Shown piece after piece: positions 34,126-46,149 of a DNA stretch of 64,000 nt (the stretch's first letter is position 1; every line of letters begins with the position of its first letter). The position numbers were made by a program, and so were the translations under genes. Location: assembly GCA_964019155.1 (NCBI GenBank), contig OZ025241.1, positions 89,766,228 through 89,830,227 of the forward strand. The letters run 5' to 3'. The notes below the pieces were generated by a model. It saw only the letters and a program-made list of their open reading frames with translations, made no database searches and was not told where the DNA came from. The DNA comes from Osedax fenrisi (Eukaryota > Annelida > Polychaeta > Sabellida > Siboglinidae).

Positions 34126-34845
34126 AATTGTGAAGCATATAACACATTTGAAGGTTTTTTTCTGACCATAGAACCGTCTCTGCAATACTCATATTAAGTT
34201 TAAGAGCTGATAAAAAGACAACAGTAAACAAGAAACGTTACAATTGGTGTATATTAACAACAGATAAAATGATTCGACAGAATTACGCAAAATATTTAAA
34301 AAATCATTTGGAAAGCGCAGTCAAAAATTGTAAAACTGCAAATGAAAAATATATAGAATTTGTTAATGCTCATACCGAGTCAACCAAGAAAAATATACCG
34401 TTAAAAACTAAATTCAAGAAAAGAGTACCATGGGAGAATAAAATCATAAAAGAAAAACGAACTGAATTGAAACAATTATCCACATTAATGAGAAGTAATA
34501 CCAACTCGATCAACACAACCAAGCTCAACTCAGCCAGAAGAAAACTACAAGAAACATATATCGCTGAGCAATCAAAATATTTGCAAAAGCAAATTAAGGA
34601 TATCACAATGGCCGCAGATAATAAGAAATCTGCCCTAGCATGGCAAATTGTGAACAGAATTAGTGGTAGGAAGTCTACGAATCGTTCTAAAATAAAGGCT
34701 ATAGTTCAGACAGAATGATTACAGAAATTGAAAAATCACTTTTCATCATTACTTGGCGAAAACCCGATAATCACGCATCAAACTACAGTGAAAATAGTCA
34801 ATAAAGAACTTGCAATTGAGCAAGGTCCTTTTACAATAGAATAAC
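34126..34845 (+). pseudogene. LINE-1 linker between endonuclease and RT
   Basis: The region is lysine-rich with a helical segment (34269-34718 is open). TGA at 34716-34718 and TAA near 34842 interrupt it. A slip in an A-run near 34866 separates this frame from the RT. LINE-2 shows the same regions, allowing the breaks to be located by comparison. Confidence 0.65.
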
Positions 34846-36330
34846 TTGAAACAGTTCTGGCTAAAAAATAAACTGAATAAATCTGCTGGTATTGATGAGA
34901 TACCTCCCGAAGTATGGAAATATGGTTATTTCAATGACCAGTTACTAGAATTTTGTAATGATGTATTCTCTCAAAAGCCCATAAAATACTGGACAAAAGG
35001 ATGTATTTTACCATTCCCAAAGAAAGGTGACCTTTCATTAACTGATAATTATAGAGGTATTACTTTGACATGCATCGCTGCAAAAATATATAATACCATG
35101 ATTAGAGAAAGAATCCAACCTGCCATAGACGAGATTCTTAGACCAAATCAAAATGGTTTCAGGAAAAACAGGTCAACAGTAGGACAAATACTCACGGTTA
35201 GAAGAATAATTGAAGGAATCAAAGAAAAAAACCTAGTAGCGTGTATAATATTTATTGATTTTTCCAAAGCATTTGACTCGATACATAGGCCAAAAATGGC
35301 AGAGATACTGAAATCATACGGCATACCAAACAAGATTATCAACGCAATTATGATTCTATATAGTAATAACAAAGCAGTGGTTCGATCGCCAGATGGGGAT
35401 ACTGAACTCTTTGACATTAATGCAGGTATACTTCAGGGGGATACTCTTGCACCTTTACTATTTATCATAACACTTGATTATGTTTTAAGGACATCCATTG
35501 ACCTACATAAATATCTAGGGTTAACACTTCAGAAATCAAGAGGAAGAAGATACCCAACAGTTACAATAACAGACGCAGTTTATGCAGATGATCTGGCACT
35601 CTTTGCGGATTCATGTAGTGATGCGGAAAAGCTTCTACATGTCTTGGAAGATAAAGCAAATTCAGTAGGATTAAGGGTCAATATTAGAAAAACTCAGAAT
35701 TGTAATATCAACACTGACCATAAAGTAAGATCTGTAAATGGAACACAACTGAAGTCTGTAGATAACTATACATATCTTGGAAGTGATATATCATCAGTGG
35801 ATAAGGAAATAAAGATCCGAATAGCCAAATCTTGGAGCGCTCTTGACAAATTAAGTTCAATATGGATATCAAATCTTACGGCAACACTCAAAAGAAATTT
35901 CTTCAGAGCAGTAGTAGAATCAGTGTTACTTTACGGATCTGAAGCGTTGACACTTACTAAAAAATTGGAAAGAAAACTTGACGGAACATATACAAGAATG
36001 TTGAGAGTAGTATTTAATATATCATGGAAACTACACTTAACAAACAAGAAACTATATGGAAATATTCCTACTCTCTCCAAGACTATCCGGGAAAGAAGAA
36101 CACGATTTGCTGGACATTGCTTCAGAAGCGAAAATGAGATTATAAGTGGTGTACTAATGTGGATGCCTGCTCACGGATGTACAAAGCGTGGACGAACGAA
36201 ACGAAACTATATAAAGCAACTAACTGATGACACAGGCCTAACAGTAGAAGAAGCGAAGACAGCGATGAAAGATAGAAACACCTGGAAAAAGATTGTAGAA
36301 TATGCTCGGGAAACTATCCCGATCTGGTAA
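34846..36330 (+). CDS. LINE-1 reverse transcriptase (intact 494-codon frame)
   Basis: This copies LINE RNA into DNA at the nicked target. RT motifs are in order: NYRGITL (about residue 68), the N-G-F-R-K region, motif A FIDFSKAFDSIHR, motif B GILQGDTLAPLLF, and motif C with YADD at residues 246-249. The thumb and C-terminal part include YLGSDIS, YGSEALTL, LDGTYTRMLR and HCFRSE. The catalytic residues are all present. The first residue is not a natural start; the frame is the downstream part of a longer ORF that is broken upstream. Confidence 0.85.
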   Translation: MKQFWLKNKLNKSAGIDEIPPEVWKYGYFNDQLLEFCNDVFSQKPIKYWTKGCILPFPKKGDLSLTDNYRGITLTCIAAKIYNTMIRERIQPAIDEILRPNQNGFRKNRSTVGQILTVRRIIEGIKEKNLVACIIFIDFSKAFDSIHRPKMAEILKSYGIPNKIINAIMILYSNNKAVVRSPDGDTELFDINAGILQGDTLAPLLFIITLDYVLRTSIDLHKYLGLTLQKSRGRRYPTVTITDAVYADDLALFADSCSDAEKLLHVLEDKANSVGLRVNIRKTQNCNINTDHKVRSVNGTQLKSVDNYTYLGSDISSVDKEIKIRIAKSWSALDKLSSIWISNLTATLKRNFFRAVVESVLLYGSEALTLTKKLERKLDGTYTRMLRVVFNISWKLHLTNKKLYGNIPTLSKTIRERRTRFAGHCFRSENEIISGVLMWMPAHGCTKRGRTKRNYIKQLTDDTGLTVEEAKTAMKDRNTWKKIVEYARETIPIW

Positions 36331-36427
36331 GGTAAGGTATATATAATATGTATATATAATATATATATATATTACATATATATTTTATATATTATATATG
36401 TATTATATTTTACATATTTCATATATA

Positions 36428-36468
<41 letters not shown>

Positions 36469-36482
36469 TATATATAGAATAT

Positions 36483-37156
36483 ATTTGTGGTGTCTGGTGA
36501 TGACAACTCCCATCCACCGGCTCCCCAGGTTGCGGATAGGGGAATGACCATTAGATATAATGGTTATCTGCGAATAACCAATAAGCAGTGCTGGACAAAA
36601 TCCAGGGTGCCCTTTGGCAAGGCATATTACCTGTTAGCCACCCAATCAGGGTTACGTGAAAAGATCATAAATGATCTCTGATGAATGAGAAGGAAAACTC
36701 ACCATAAACCTGACGAGAGAAGTTGCGACCCTCGTTAGGGTGCACCTGTACCCACTAGCAATGAATAGCAAAAGTATGAACACAACAACAACAACAATCC
36801 TATACTTCCAGCGGCGGGAGTCCGCAGGAGACCAGCTAACGCAAACAACGCACATCCACAAGGATTTCATGACGTCGCACCTATAAACCCTACGGGGAGG
36901 GGTGAGATTGAGACGTACCGAGATGCTAAGGCGAAATTATTACAATGTAGAAAAAATATAAAAATAGCAACTTTCAATGTACAAACTCTGGCTATCAGAG
37001 AAGTTGATAAGGTACTAAAATAAAGAAGAGATGACATCTAATATGCGAAAGTATAATATATCTATATGCTGTATACAAGAACATAGAAAAGTACACTCAG
37101 CAGATAGGGAACAATAAATTAACCGGTCCGATTTTGACCCTGGATACGATCTATAC
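36483..37156 (+). pseudogene. LINE-2, 5' segment (5' UTR and start of endonuclease)
   Basis: 36483-36670 aligns with the head of LINE-1 (CAACTCCCATCCA, CCCCAGGT, GGATAGGGGA, CCTTTGGCAAG). The endonuclease starts near 36960 (KIATFNVQTL) and ISICCIQEHRKVH follows near 37050 after a stop or slip. The segment ends at the insertion of element X2. Confidence 0.75.
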
Positions 37157-40100
37157 CAAGACCTCCTATAACCTCAGGCCCGAACACTGAATTAAGATGG
37201 CGTAGAATCAGGCCGATAATTTTAAAATAAACCCGCCTTTTTAATGTAAATAAACAAAATATTATACTAGATTATCATTTTATGGATTAATATTGTGCAT
37301 ATCGCTATATATTAATATATATACTTTGCTCATAGTTTGTAAATATTATATGCTTAAAAAATTATAAGTTAAAAACATTCAATATCAACAAAATAACGAC
37401 TTTTATTATACTATTATTCTGAAATATTAATAAATTTAATTTATATTTAAAAAATATTTTAATAAATCATCACGTTTAAGTATTTAAATTAATGGTATAA
37501 CTATTTATTAATATATATATACTTTTATTAAGTTTATATAGGTTATATTTAAATAAAAAGAATAAGTTAAATATATACAATATCAATGAAATAACGTATT
37601 TTAATATACTATTATTCTGAAATATTAATAAAATTAACTTATAAATTATTAAAACTTTAAAAACAATATATATTAAATAAACTGCTTATATTTAATCATA
37701 TCCTACATTTATATTTATTTACTTTCAATAAGTGACTAATTAAATACATTTTAATTATCTGAATAATACAATATATGTTATAACCGTGAGTATTATAAAA
37801 TGTTGTTATGTCTTAGAGGCGCCATATTTATATTACTAATACATATTATTTATTTGTTAGATTAACATATTACGTGTTACACTTTTATCACATACATGTA
37901 CACATGTTTATATACATAGTAAGTAAGTTACATAATGTAACCTATATACATACAAGGATACATTAACATAATAATTATGTTACATACATAATATAAATCC
38001 TAGGATATAAACTATACATATGTATTCAACAGCATTAATGCTATATGGTATATATATATATATATATATATCTATTACGAAATTGTATACATCATTATTT
38101 CTCTAGTGCATACGTTCCTTATAAAATAATTCAAATATAATATGCAATTAATTATGATACACATATAATATAAGTTTAGTATACATATATATATATATAT
38201 ATATATATTGGATTATATCGAAGTTAGCCGTCGAGTTATTATTTAATGTAGAGGTGACTAAATATTTAAAGATAATTAAATAAAAACATTGATAATACTG
38301 ATAACTAATTTACTGTATGCATGTCATGATGATAAACATTATAATAGTATGTATACTATATAATAACTTGCTAATATATTATAATTTTACATTTCTTATT
38401 TTAACTTTTTTATATCTTTATGCCTACTTTATTTTAACCTTTCACTTTATTATAATAGTACGAACATTATATTTTAACTTTATTACATCTGTTCGGTTGC
38501 TTTATGTTAACCTTTAACTTTATTATAATAGTACGAACATTATATTTTAACTTTATTACATCTGTTCGGTTGCTTTATTTTAACCTTTAACTTTATTATA
38601 ATAGTACAAACATTATATTTTAACTTTATACATCTGTTCGGTTGCTTTATTTTAACCTTTAACTTTATTATAATAGTACGAACATTATATTTTAACTTTA
38701 TTACATCTGTTCGGTTGCTTTATATTAACCTTTAACTTTATTATAATAGTACGAACATTATATTTTAACTTTATTACATCTGTTCGGTTGCTTTATTTAA
38801 CCTTTAACTTTATTATAATAGTACGAACATTATATTTTAACTTTATTACATCTGTTCGGTTGCTTTATTTTAACCTTTAACTTTATTATAATAGTACGAA
38901 CATTATATTTTAACTTTATTACATCTGTTCGGTTGCTTTATATTAACCTTTAACTTTATTATAATAGTACAAACATTATATTTTAACTTTATACATCTGT
39001 TCGGTTGCTTTATTTTAACCTTTAACTTTATTATAATAGTACGAACATTATATTTTAACTTTATTACATCTGTTCGGTTGCTTTATATTAACCTTTAACT
39101 TTATTATAATAGTACGAACATTATATTTTAACTTTATTACATCTGTTCGGTTGCTTTATTTTAACCTTTAACTTTATTATAATAGTACGAACATTATATT
39201 TTAACTTTATTACATCTGTTCGGTTGCTTTATTTTAACCTTTAACTTTATTATAATAGTACGAACATTATATTTTAACTTTATTACATCTGTTCGGTTGC
39301 TTTATTTTAACCTTTAACTTTATTATAATATAACAAACATTATATTTTAACTGTATACATCTGTTCGGTTGCTTTATTTTAACCTTTAACTTTATTATAA
39401 TAGTACGAACATTATATTTTAACTTTATTACATCTGTTCGGTTGCTTTATTTTAACCTTTAACTTTATTATAATAGTACAAACATTATATTTTAACTTTA
39501 TACATCTGTTCGGTTGCTTTATTTTAACCTTTAACTTTATTATAATAGTACGAACATTATATTTTAACTTTATTACATCTGTTCGGTTGCTTTATTTTAA
39601 CCTTTAACTTTATTATAATAGTACAAACATTATATTTTAACTTTATTACATCTGTTCGGTTGCTTTATTTTAACCTTTAACTTTATTATAATAGTACAAA
39701 CATTATATTTTAACTTTATACATCTGTTCGGTTGCTTTATTTTAACCTTTAACTTTATTATAATAACACAAACATTATATTTTAACTTTATTATATCTGT
39801 TCGGTTGCTTTATTTTAACCTTTACCTTTATTATAATAGTACGAACATTATATTTTAACTTTATACATCTGTTCGGTTGCTTTATTTTAACCTTTAACTT
39901 TATTATAATAGTACGAACATTATATTTTAACTTTATTACATCTGTTCGGTTGCTTTATTTTAACCTTTAACTTTATTATAATAGTACGAACATTATATTT
40001 TAACTTTATACTATTATATTTTTAAGATTATACTTTTTATATTTTTAAGATTTCACTATATTATAATAATACGATAACTATATATTAATAATCTAAGGTA

Positions 40101-41228
40101 TCTAAAAAATAATACTAAGTATCATCTAAGATTTTATTTGGATTTTGAAAATACTGTAGTTTTAAAATAAATAACTATATTAGTCAATTTGATAAAATAT
40201 TATTACATACATTATGTAAAATTATGTTATCTCATAAATAAATTAAAAGTTACTGATTGTTATTATGAATTTATAATAGTTTAAACCAACTCTTAAAACA
40301 TACACACCCATATATATAATATCATTTAATTATTCAAATAAAGGACATAAATAATTCTATATATTTGATATTATATTATAGTTATACCAGAATTTGTTGT
40401 GAGAATATGAAAAATGTCATTTATAAAAGTTATTCAACGTATTATAAATAACATAATAATTATGATAATGTTAAACCTTTTTCATATTCTCATAATAATT
40501 CTGGTACAATATTCAAAGTATATTTATATATATATATATATCAAATATCATAATTTCGTTGATAAGGTATATATTTAATAGATATTTTCTAAATGCAGAA
40601 CATATATTGACTTAATACTTCTATATATATATATATATATTAATATATAGTTATATACTTAATGTAAATCCTTTTAAGATTATGATTTATTATTAATAAT
40701 TATAATTATTATTTAATATTTTAATAACATTTGTATTATAACGTAATTTTGTTTACAAATAATTGATCACCACGGAACTATTTTAAATAATGTTGGGGCT
40801 TTAGATTGTAGGATGCATTTATATATGTTTATTTCCTTACTATATGTGCAAAATAGCGTTAATATTTATAAATATTATATTGGAATAAATCTGTTAAAAT
40901 AAATTTAAATAAATATTTTTTAAAATAGGTCAAATGTAACCAATTATCATAGAGAAATACATTATTGACCAATCAGAATAGTGAAAATAATTTAAAATAC
41001 TAAAATAGATCTGTTATTAAAGTCTATATTATTGCATTTTAACGATATATTGTATCATTATCTAATTATAATAATGATAATTGTTATTCATTAATTATAT
41101 ATAAATGTATATTAATATAAAAAAGACGTATAAAAGAAGTAATAAATGAAGACAAAAACGGGCCTCTTTGTTTTAAAATTAATATTTTTTGTATTCAGTG
41201 TTCGGGCCTGAGGTTATAGGAGGTCTTG
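37157..41228. mobile_element. Element X2: 4.07-kb TIR element inserted in LINE-2, TSD TCTATAC
   Basis: The left end is CAAGACCTCCTATAACCTCA (continuing GGCCCGAACACTGAAT), and the right end is its exact inverted copy of about 36 bp. TCTATAC is present directly outside both ends (37150-37156 and 41229-41235), within the endonuclease frame of LINE-2. The interior is AT-rich with no transposase. Its parts at 37320-37700 and 38317-40640 match, in reverse, inner parts of X1. A 73-bp satellite occupies 38390-40010. Confidence 0.8.
38390..40010 (+). repeat. 73-bp satellite, about 21-22 copies, inside X2
   Basis: The unit contains TTTATTATAATAGTACGAAC, ATTATATTTTAACTTTA and ACATCTGTTCGGTTGCTTTA. The landmark TTCGGTTGC recurs every 72-73 bases from 38492. 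Variants are mostly TTTATTACATC versus TTTATACATC and CGAAC versus CAAAC, shared between several units. This is a sign of recent block duplication. Confidence 0.95.
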
Positions 41229-43347
41229 TCTATACACAGTATAAGCATGGATAAATTAAGTACAAGCAGCTAATGGTGGCGTGGGTATCATCATTAGCAA
41301 AGAGGCAAGTAAAAGTATAATAAACATAAAACGAGTTACGAATAGAATTATGATAGCTAACTTTCAAAGTAATCCGGTATTAACTACTATCGTTACATAT
41401 GCACCATGTGAATATGAAGATAACGTAGTCAATGATACTTTCTATGAGCAACTTCGAACAACTATTGAACAAGTACCATTCCACAACTTCTTGATAATAT
41501 TAAGTGATATGAATGCAAGGATGGGACCAGAAGATGTGCAATGCACTTACAATACATCAACAAATAATAATGGAAGTCGGCTCATAGAAATGATGGAAGA
41601 ATATCAGCTACTAGCAGCTAACTCACAATTTAGAAGAAAAAAAAAGAGGAAAGTTATTGACCTGGATGTCACCACACATGACGAAACACCAACTTGACTA
41701 TATATTGGTGAGAAAGAAATGGAGAAAAAACATAAGAAACTGCGAAGCATATAACACCTTCATATCTTTGGGATCAGACTACAGAATCGTAGTAGTGAAT
41801 GTGACACAAAGTCTCAGAGCATAAAAGCAGATTGCGAAGCGTAAACCCACGTATATTTGGAGCGATCTAAGGGACCAAGATAAACTACAAGAGAGGTATG
41901 CAGTTGAAGTATGGAATAAGTTTAACATCCAGGGACTAGATGAAGAAACAATATCAGAAAGGTATGAACGGTTGGTGGAAGCAATTAATGTGACAGCGGT
42001 AGGATGCATGAGGCAAGTTCCGAAACTAAAAATGAAATTGAATTCTCAAGATCCACGAATTATTAATGTTCGGGAAGCCATAACTTCCGCACATAAAGAG
42101 CTTGTTAAGAAAAAATGTAAAAGTAATCGAACTCTATACAAACAAAAGAAAATATAGATGTTCCAAATGTATAAAGTAATTAAAAACGAAGAGTTGGAAA
42201 AGAAATTTATTGTAATTGAGCAAGCTGATCTGGGTATGAGATATCTAGAAAGTTGGAACTTAATCAATGAAATATCTGGCAGGAAAGTCACCCAGTCATC
42301 ACAGTTAAATGGTAATAATGCAGAGGATATAGTTGTTCTATGGTATGAACACTTCAGAAAACTTCTCGGGAACTTACCTTAAGTGACAGATGAAAACGAA
42401 GAAATACCTCTAGTTTTTGAAAACTTATATATAAAATATGACATATTTACACTTGATGAATATAAGAGAGCGAAACTATCAATAAAATGTGGAAAAAGCG
42501 CTGGGGAAGATGGTATAATACCAGAAGTACTTAAATATGTTCCAATTGATGAAATTGTGATTGATATCATAAACAAGTCATATATAAACAGTGAACAGCT
42601 TGACCTAAAGAACATTTCTAACATAGTATCTGTACCTAAATCGGGAGATCTAACCAAAGCTCACAACTACCGTGGGGTAAGCCTCATCTCTATAATGGCC
42701 AAAACTTACAATCGTATGATACTAAATCGAATACGTCCGGTATTAGATCCTCTACTTAGACATAATCAAAATGGATTCAAACAGAAGAGAACAGCAGTCG
42801 GCCAGATACTAGCAATAAGAAGGATTCTGGAAGGAATTAAGGATAAGAATTTACCAGCTATCTTTACATTTATTAACTTCAAGAAGGCATTTGACTCTAT
42901 ACATAGAGGCAAGATGGCTAAAGTACTTAGATCATATGGAATACCTGATAAGCTTGTCGATGCAATAAATGGGAGCTATGCTAATACTAGAGCCAAAGTA
43001 TACTCACCAGATGGTGTATCTGAAGAGTTTGACATTGTAGCAGGAATTATACAAGGGTATACTTTATCACCTTATCTATTTATTATTGTACTACATCATG
43101 CACTAAGAAAAGCAATCAACTGACATGAAGAGTAATTAGGATTTACTAAGGGTAGAGTCTGAATGCAAAAAAGTAGGACTACTTCTGAATACTAGAAAGA
43201 CCAAAGTAATGGCCTTTAACACACCTGAATCAATAGTCTTAAATGCAGCTGATGGTCAAACATTACAAGTCGAAAAGGACTTCAAATACCTTGGTTCTTG
43301 GATCAATTCGTCAGAAAAGGACATTAAAGTGAGAAAGGCTCTAGCAT
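41229..43347 (+). pseudogene. LINE-2, middle segment (endonuclease and RT, catalytic block deleted)
   Basis: It resumes directly after X2. The endonuclease remainder includes GVGIIISKEAS and LSDMNARMG to 41700. After broken linker parts, an RT frame follows at 42383-43123 with HNYRGVSL, FINFKKAFDSIHR and GIIQGYTLSPYLF. After the stop following ALRKAIN the sequence jumps directly to VGLLLNTRKTKVM. The stretch with the YADD motif is therefore missing compared with LINE-1. FKYLGSWINSSEKDIKVRKA follows, up to the next insertion at about 43348. Confidence 0.8.
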
Positions 43348-43464
43348 CCCAAGCAACCAGAATCTAGTTGCCGCAACGTAACATTATAGGTCAAATAATA
43401 TGTTCCACTAGGTGGTCGAATCATAGGTAGTTTGTGAGCTGTGAAACGGTTTCCTTTTACATAC

Positions 43465-43632
43465 AAAAAATCAATAGTGTAACGTATTATTTTACCCATA
43501 AATAAACACCTAGTGGAACGTATATTTTTACCCATAAATAACACTTAGTGGAACGTATATTTTTACCCTTAATAAACACCTAGTGGAACGTATATTTTTA
43601 CCCATAAATAAACACCTAGTGGAACGTATATT
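43465..43632 (+). repeat. ~36-bp tandem repeat, about 5 copies
   Basis: Units read CACCTAGTGGAACGTATATT followed by TTTACCCATAAATAAA. The first unit is diverged. Confidence 0.85.
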
Positions 43633-43904
43633 TTGTATACCATACACAATAAAAAAGAAACGTAAAACAATTCATTCATTTATTACAAGGAACAATACAC
43701 AAAATACGGATATGATATAACACGTGAATAATATATATATAATAATAAACTGGGAATGCAAGGGTATATTTATAATGATAATAATATAAGTATGAATACA
43801 TATATGATCATATATGATTATAATATACATATATAGTATATAGTATGCGAATATAGAAGTTTCTGTTCATTAAATAGCACAGTGTATAATTCCAGATATA
43901 TATA

Positions 43905-44085
43905 TATATACGAAATTCACGAAGACGATACCGAATCCTAGAGATGATCTTTAACATATTCATGGAGATATTCACCATAGCCAAGCAGGAAGATCATCTT
44001 GTTTATTCTGAAATTATAAATTGTATATTAATATAAATCAATTATGATGACACAATCATATGTATATGTGTATACTGTAACTAGT
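43905..44085 (+). repeat. Diverged partial copy of the 280-bp satellite
   Basis: ATTCACGAAGACGATACCG, GATATTCA, CCAAGCAGGAAGA and AATTATAAATTGTATATTA match the array at 44968-45926, with internal deletions. It is separated from the array by about 0.9 kb. Confidence 0.7.
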
Positions 44086-44338
44086 TGTATATAATGAATA
44101 ATAGACTAGCTGGACCATACAAGTGCAAACAGGTGCAAGGTATCTCGTGGTACATTTATCCCTTAGCCAATCAGGGAAACCTGCGTTCCCTAGGCACACA
44201 CGCAGTGCGTGCGTCAACCTAATTCCTAAAGCAGTAAACATGTTACATAATGGGACGTCCGATATCTAGTTCGTTAGCATAATATGGAACGTTCCATTAT
44301 GCTAAGCTGTACAGACTGGTCCATTACGGATAGCAACA

Positions 44339-44404
<66 letters not shown>

Positions 44405-44889
44405 GGCTATACATGACGGTCGGCATACTTTATAAATGAACATCGTGTGTAGGAGGTAATTTACAACTGAATATAGGTGTAAGTTGAACCAATGGTGGTT
44501 TTAGGTAGAGGTGTGACTATTACAGGAATCAGGGGTGAAGATGAGGGCATCATTGGTAATGGCAAGGTCGTCATTTTATACTATAACTTACATATATGCG
44601 AATTTATATACACTTAGGCATATCATGTACACCCTATTACTAAATATATATACGAATATAATTATATCAACATAACAATATTTAACATGTGTACTATATT
44701 CATAGAGCTAGAGAGAAACTTTCTATCTAGTTCTGTGACTATATTGCATCATATTGTATATTAATCTAGGACATCAGGGGATTAAAATTAGACAAAGGCC
44801 GGTAATAGTTTATATATATAGATTTTACATAATTACACACACATACATGCATGACGTATGAATTGCACGTACTATGTATAGTTATATAA

Positions 44890-44936
<47 letters not shown>

Positions 44937-44967
44937 GATGTATACATTAAATACTAACTTATGTATC

Positions 44968-45926
44968 TTGACTATTCAATTTGTCGGACTAGAAGCTGGC
45001 AAACAAGTTTAGATACATGGCATTCACGAAGACGATACCGGAGGAGATCCCGGATAGCATATGGAGGACGTCTAGGGCGGTAACGGAGATGATCTTGAAT
45101 ATATTCATGAAGATATTCATCTAGCCAAGCATGAAGAAAACTACTGATAATCTTAATTATTCTGAAATTATAAATTGTATATTAATAAATCAATTATAAT
45201 GACACTATAATATTTATATGTGTATACTAACTTCTAACATATGCATCTTGACTATTCAATTTGTCGGACTAGAAGCTGGCCAACAAGTTTAGATACATGG
45301 CATTCACGAAGACGATACCGGAGGAGATCCCGGATAGCATATGGAGGACGTCTAGGGTGGTAACGGAGATGATCTTGAACATATGCATGAAGATATTCAT
45401 CTAGCCAAGCAGGAAGAAAACTACTGATGATCTTAATTATCCTGAAATTATAAATTGTATATTAATAAATCAATTATCATGACACTATAATATGTATATG
45501 TGTATACTAACTTCTAACTTATGTATCTCGACTATTCAATTTGTCGGACTAGAAGCTGGCCAACAAGTTTAGATACATGGCATTCACGAATACGATACCG
45601 GAGGCGATCCCGGATAGCATACGGAGGACGTCTAGGGCGATAACGGAGATGATCTTGAACATATTCATGAAGATATTCATCTAGCCAAGCAGGAAGAAAA
45701 CTACTGATGATCTTAATTATCCTGAAATTATAAATTGTATATTAATAAATCAATTATCATGACACTATAATATTTATATGTGTATACTAACTTCTAACTT
45801 CTGCATCTTGACTATTCAATTTGTCGGACTAGAAGCTGGCCAACAAGTTTAGATACATGGCATTCACGAAGACGATACCGGATAGCATACGGAGGACGTC
45901 TAGGGCGATAACGGAAATGATCTTGA
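44968..45926 (+). repeat. 280-bp satellite, three full and one partial unit
   Basis: Units start at about 44968, 45247, 45527 and 45807 with CTTGACTATTCAATTTGTCG. They are highly similar. The last unit stops in the middle. Each full unit holds a GC-richer core with a short open frame (MAFTKTIPEEIPDSIWRTSR and onward) ended by TAG. Confidence 0.85.
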
Positions 45927-46076
45927 ATATATTTACATGTAAATATTGGCGTTATTTTTGATGATACTAGGATGCCCTTAAAAAATATTGTTATACATTT
46001 TTCAAAGTTTTAAAATATATTTTCTTTATAATAATTAAGTGGCTGTATACTGGTATATAGTGATACTAAATAAATC

Positions 46077-46141
<65 letters not shown>

Positions 46142-46149
<8 letters not shown>

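Larger units (their letters stand above)
32955..36345 (+). mobile_element. LINE-1: near full-length APE-type non-LTR retrotransposon (inactive)
   Basis: The element has a 5' untranslated segment at 32955-33399, which is repeated at 36483-36670 at the head of LINE-2. An AP-type endonuclease, a linker and a complete reverse transcriptase with C-terminal domain follow. The order endonuclease then RT on one strand, with no LTRs, defines a non-LTR element. The exact clade was not resolved. At least three nonsense changes and two frameshifts break the single long ORF, so it is inactive as it stands. Confidence 0.85.

Noticed and set aside
35148..35417. Minus-strand ORF inside the LINE-1 RT
   Set aside because: It is the antisense shadow of the intact reverse-transcriptase frame. 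The same applies to the minus-strand ORFs at 33372-34606 and 42046-42657.
36487..36681. 64-residue ORF at the head of LINE-2
   Set aside because: The same sequence in LINE-1 is not open in this frame and looks like a 5' untranslated region. No domain is recognised.
38390..40010. Regular array with ~73-bp spacing resembling a CRISPR-like repeat
   Set aside because: The units are contiguous with no unique spacers, and the DNA is animal. It is a satellite.
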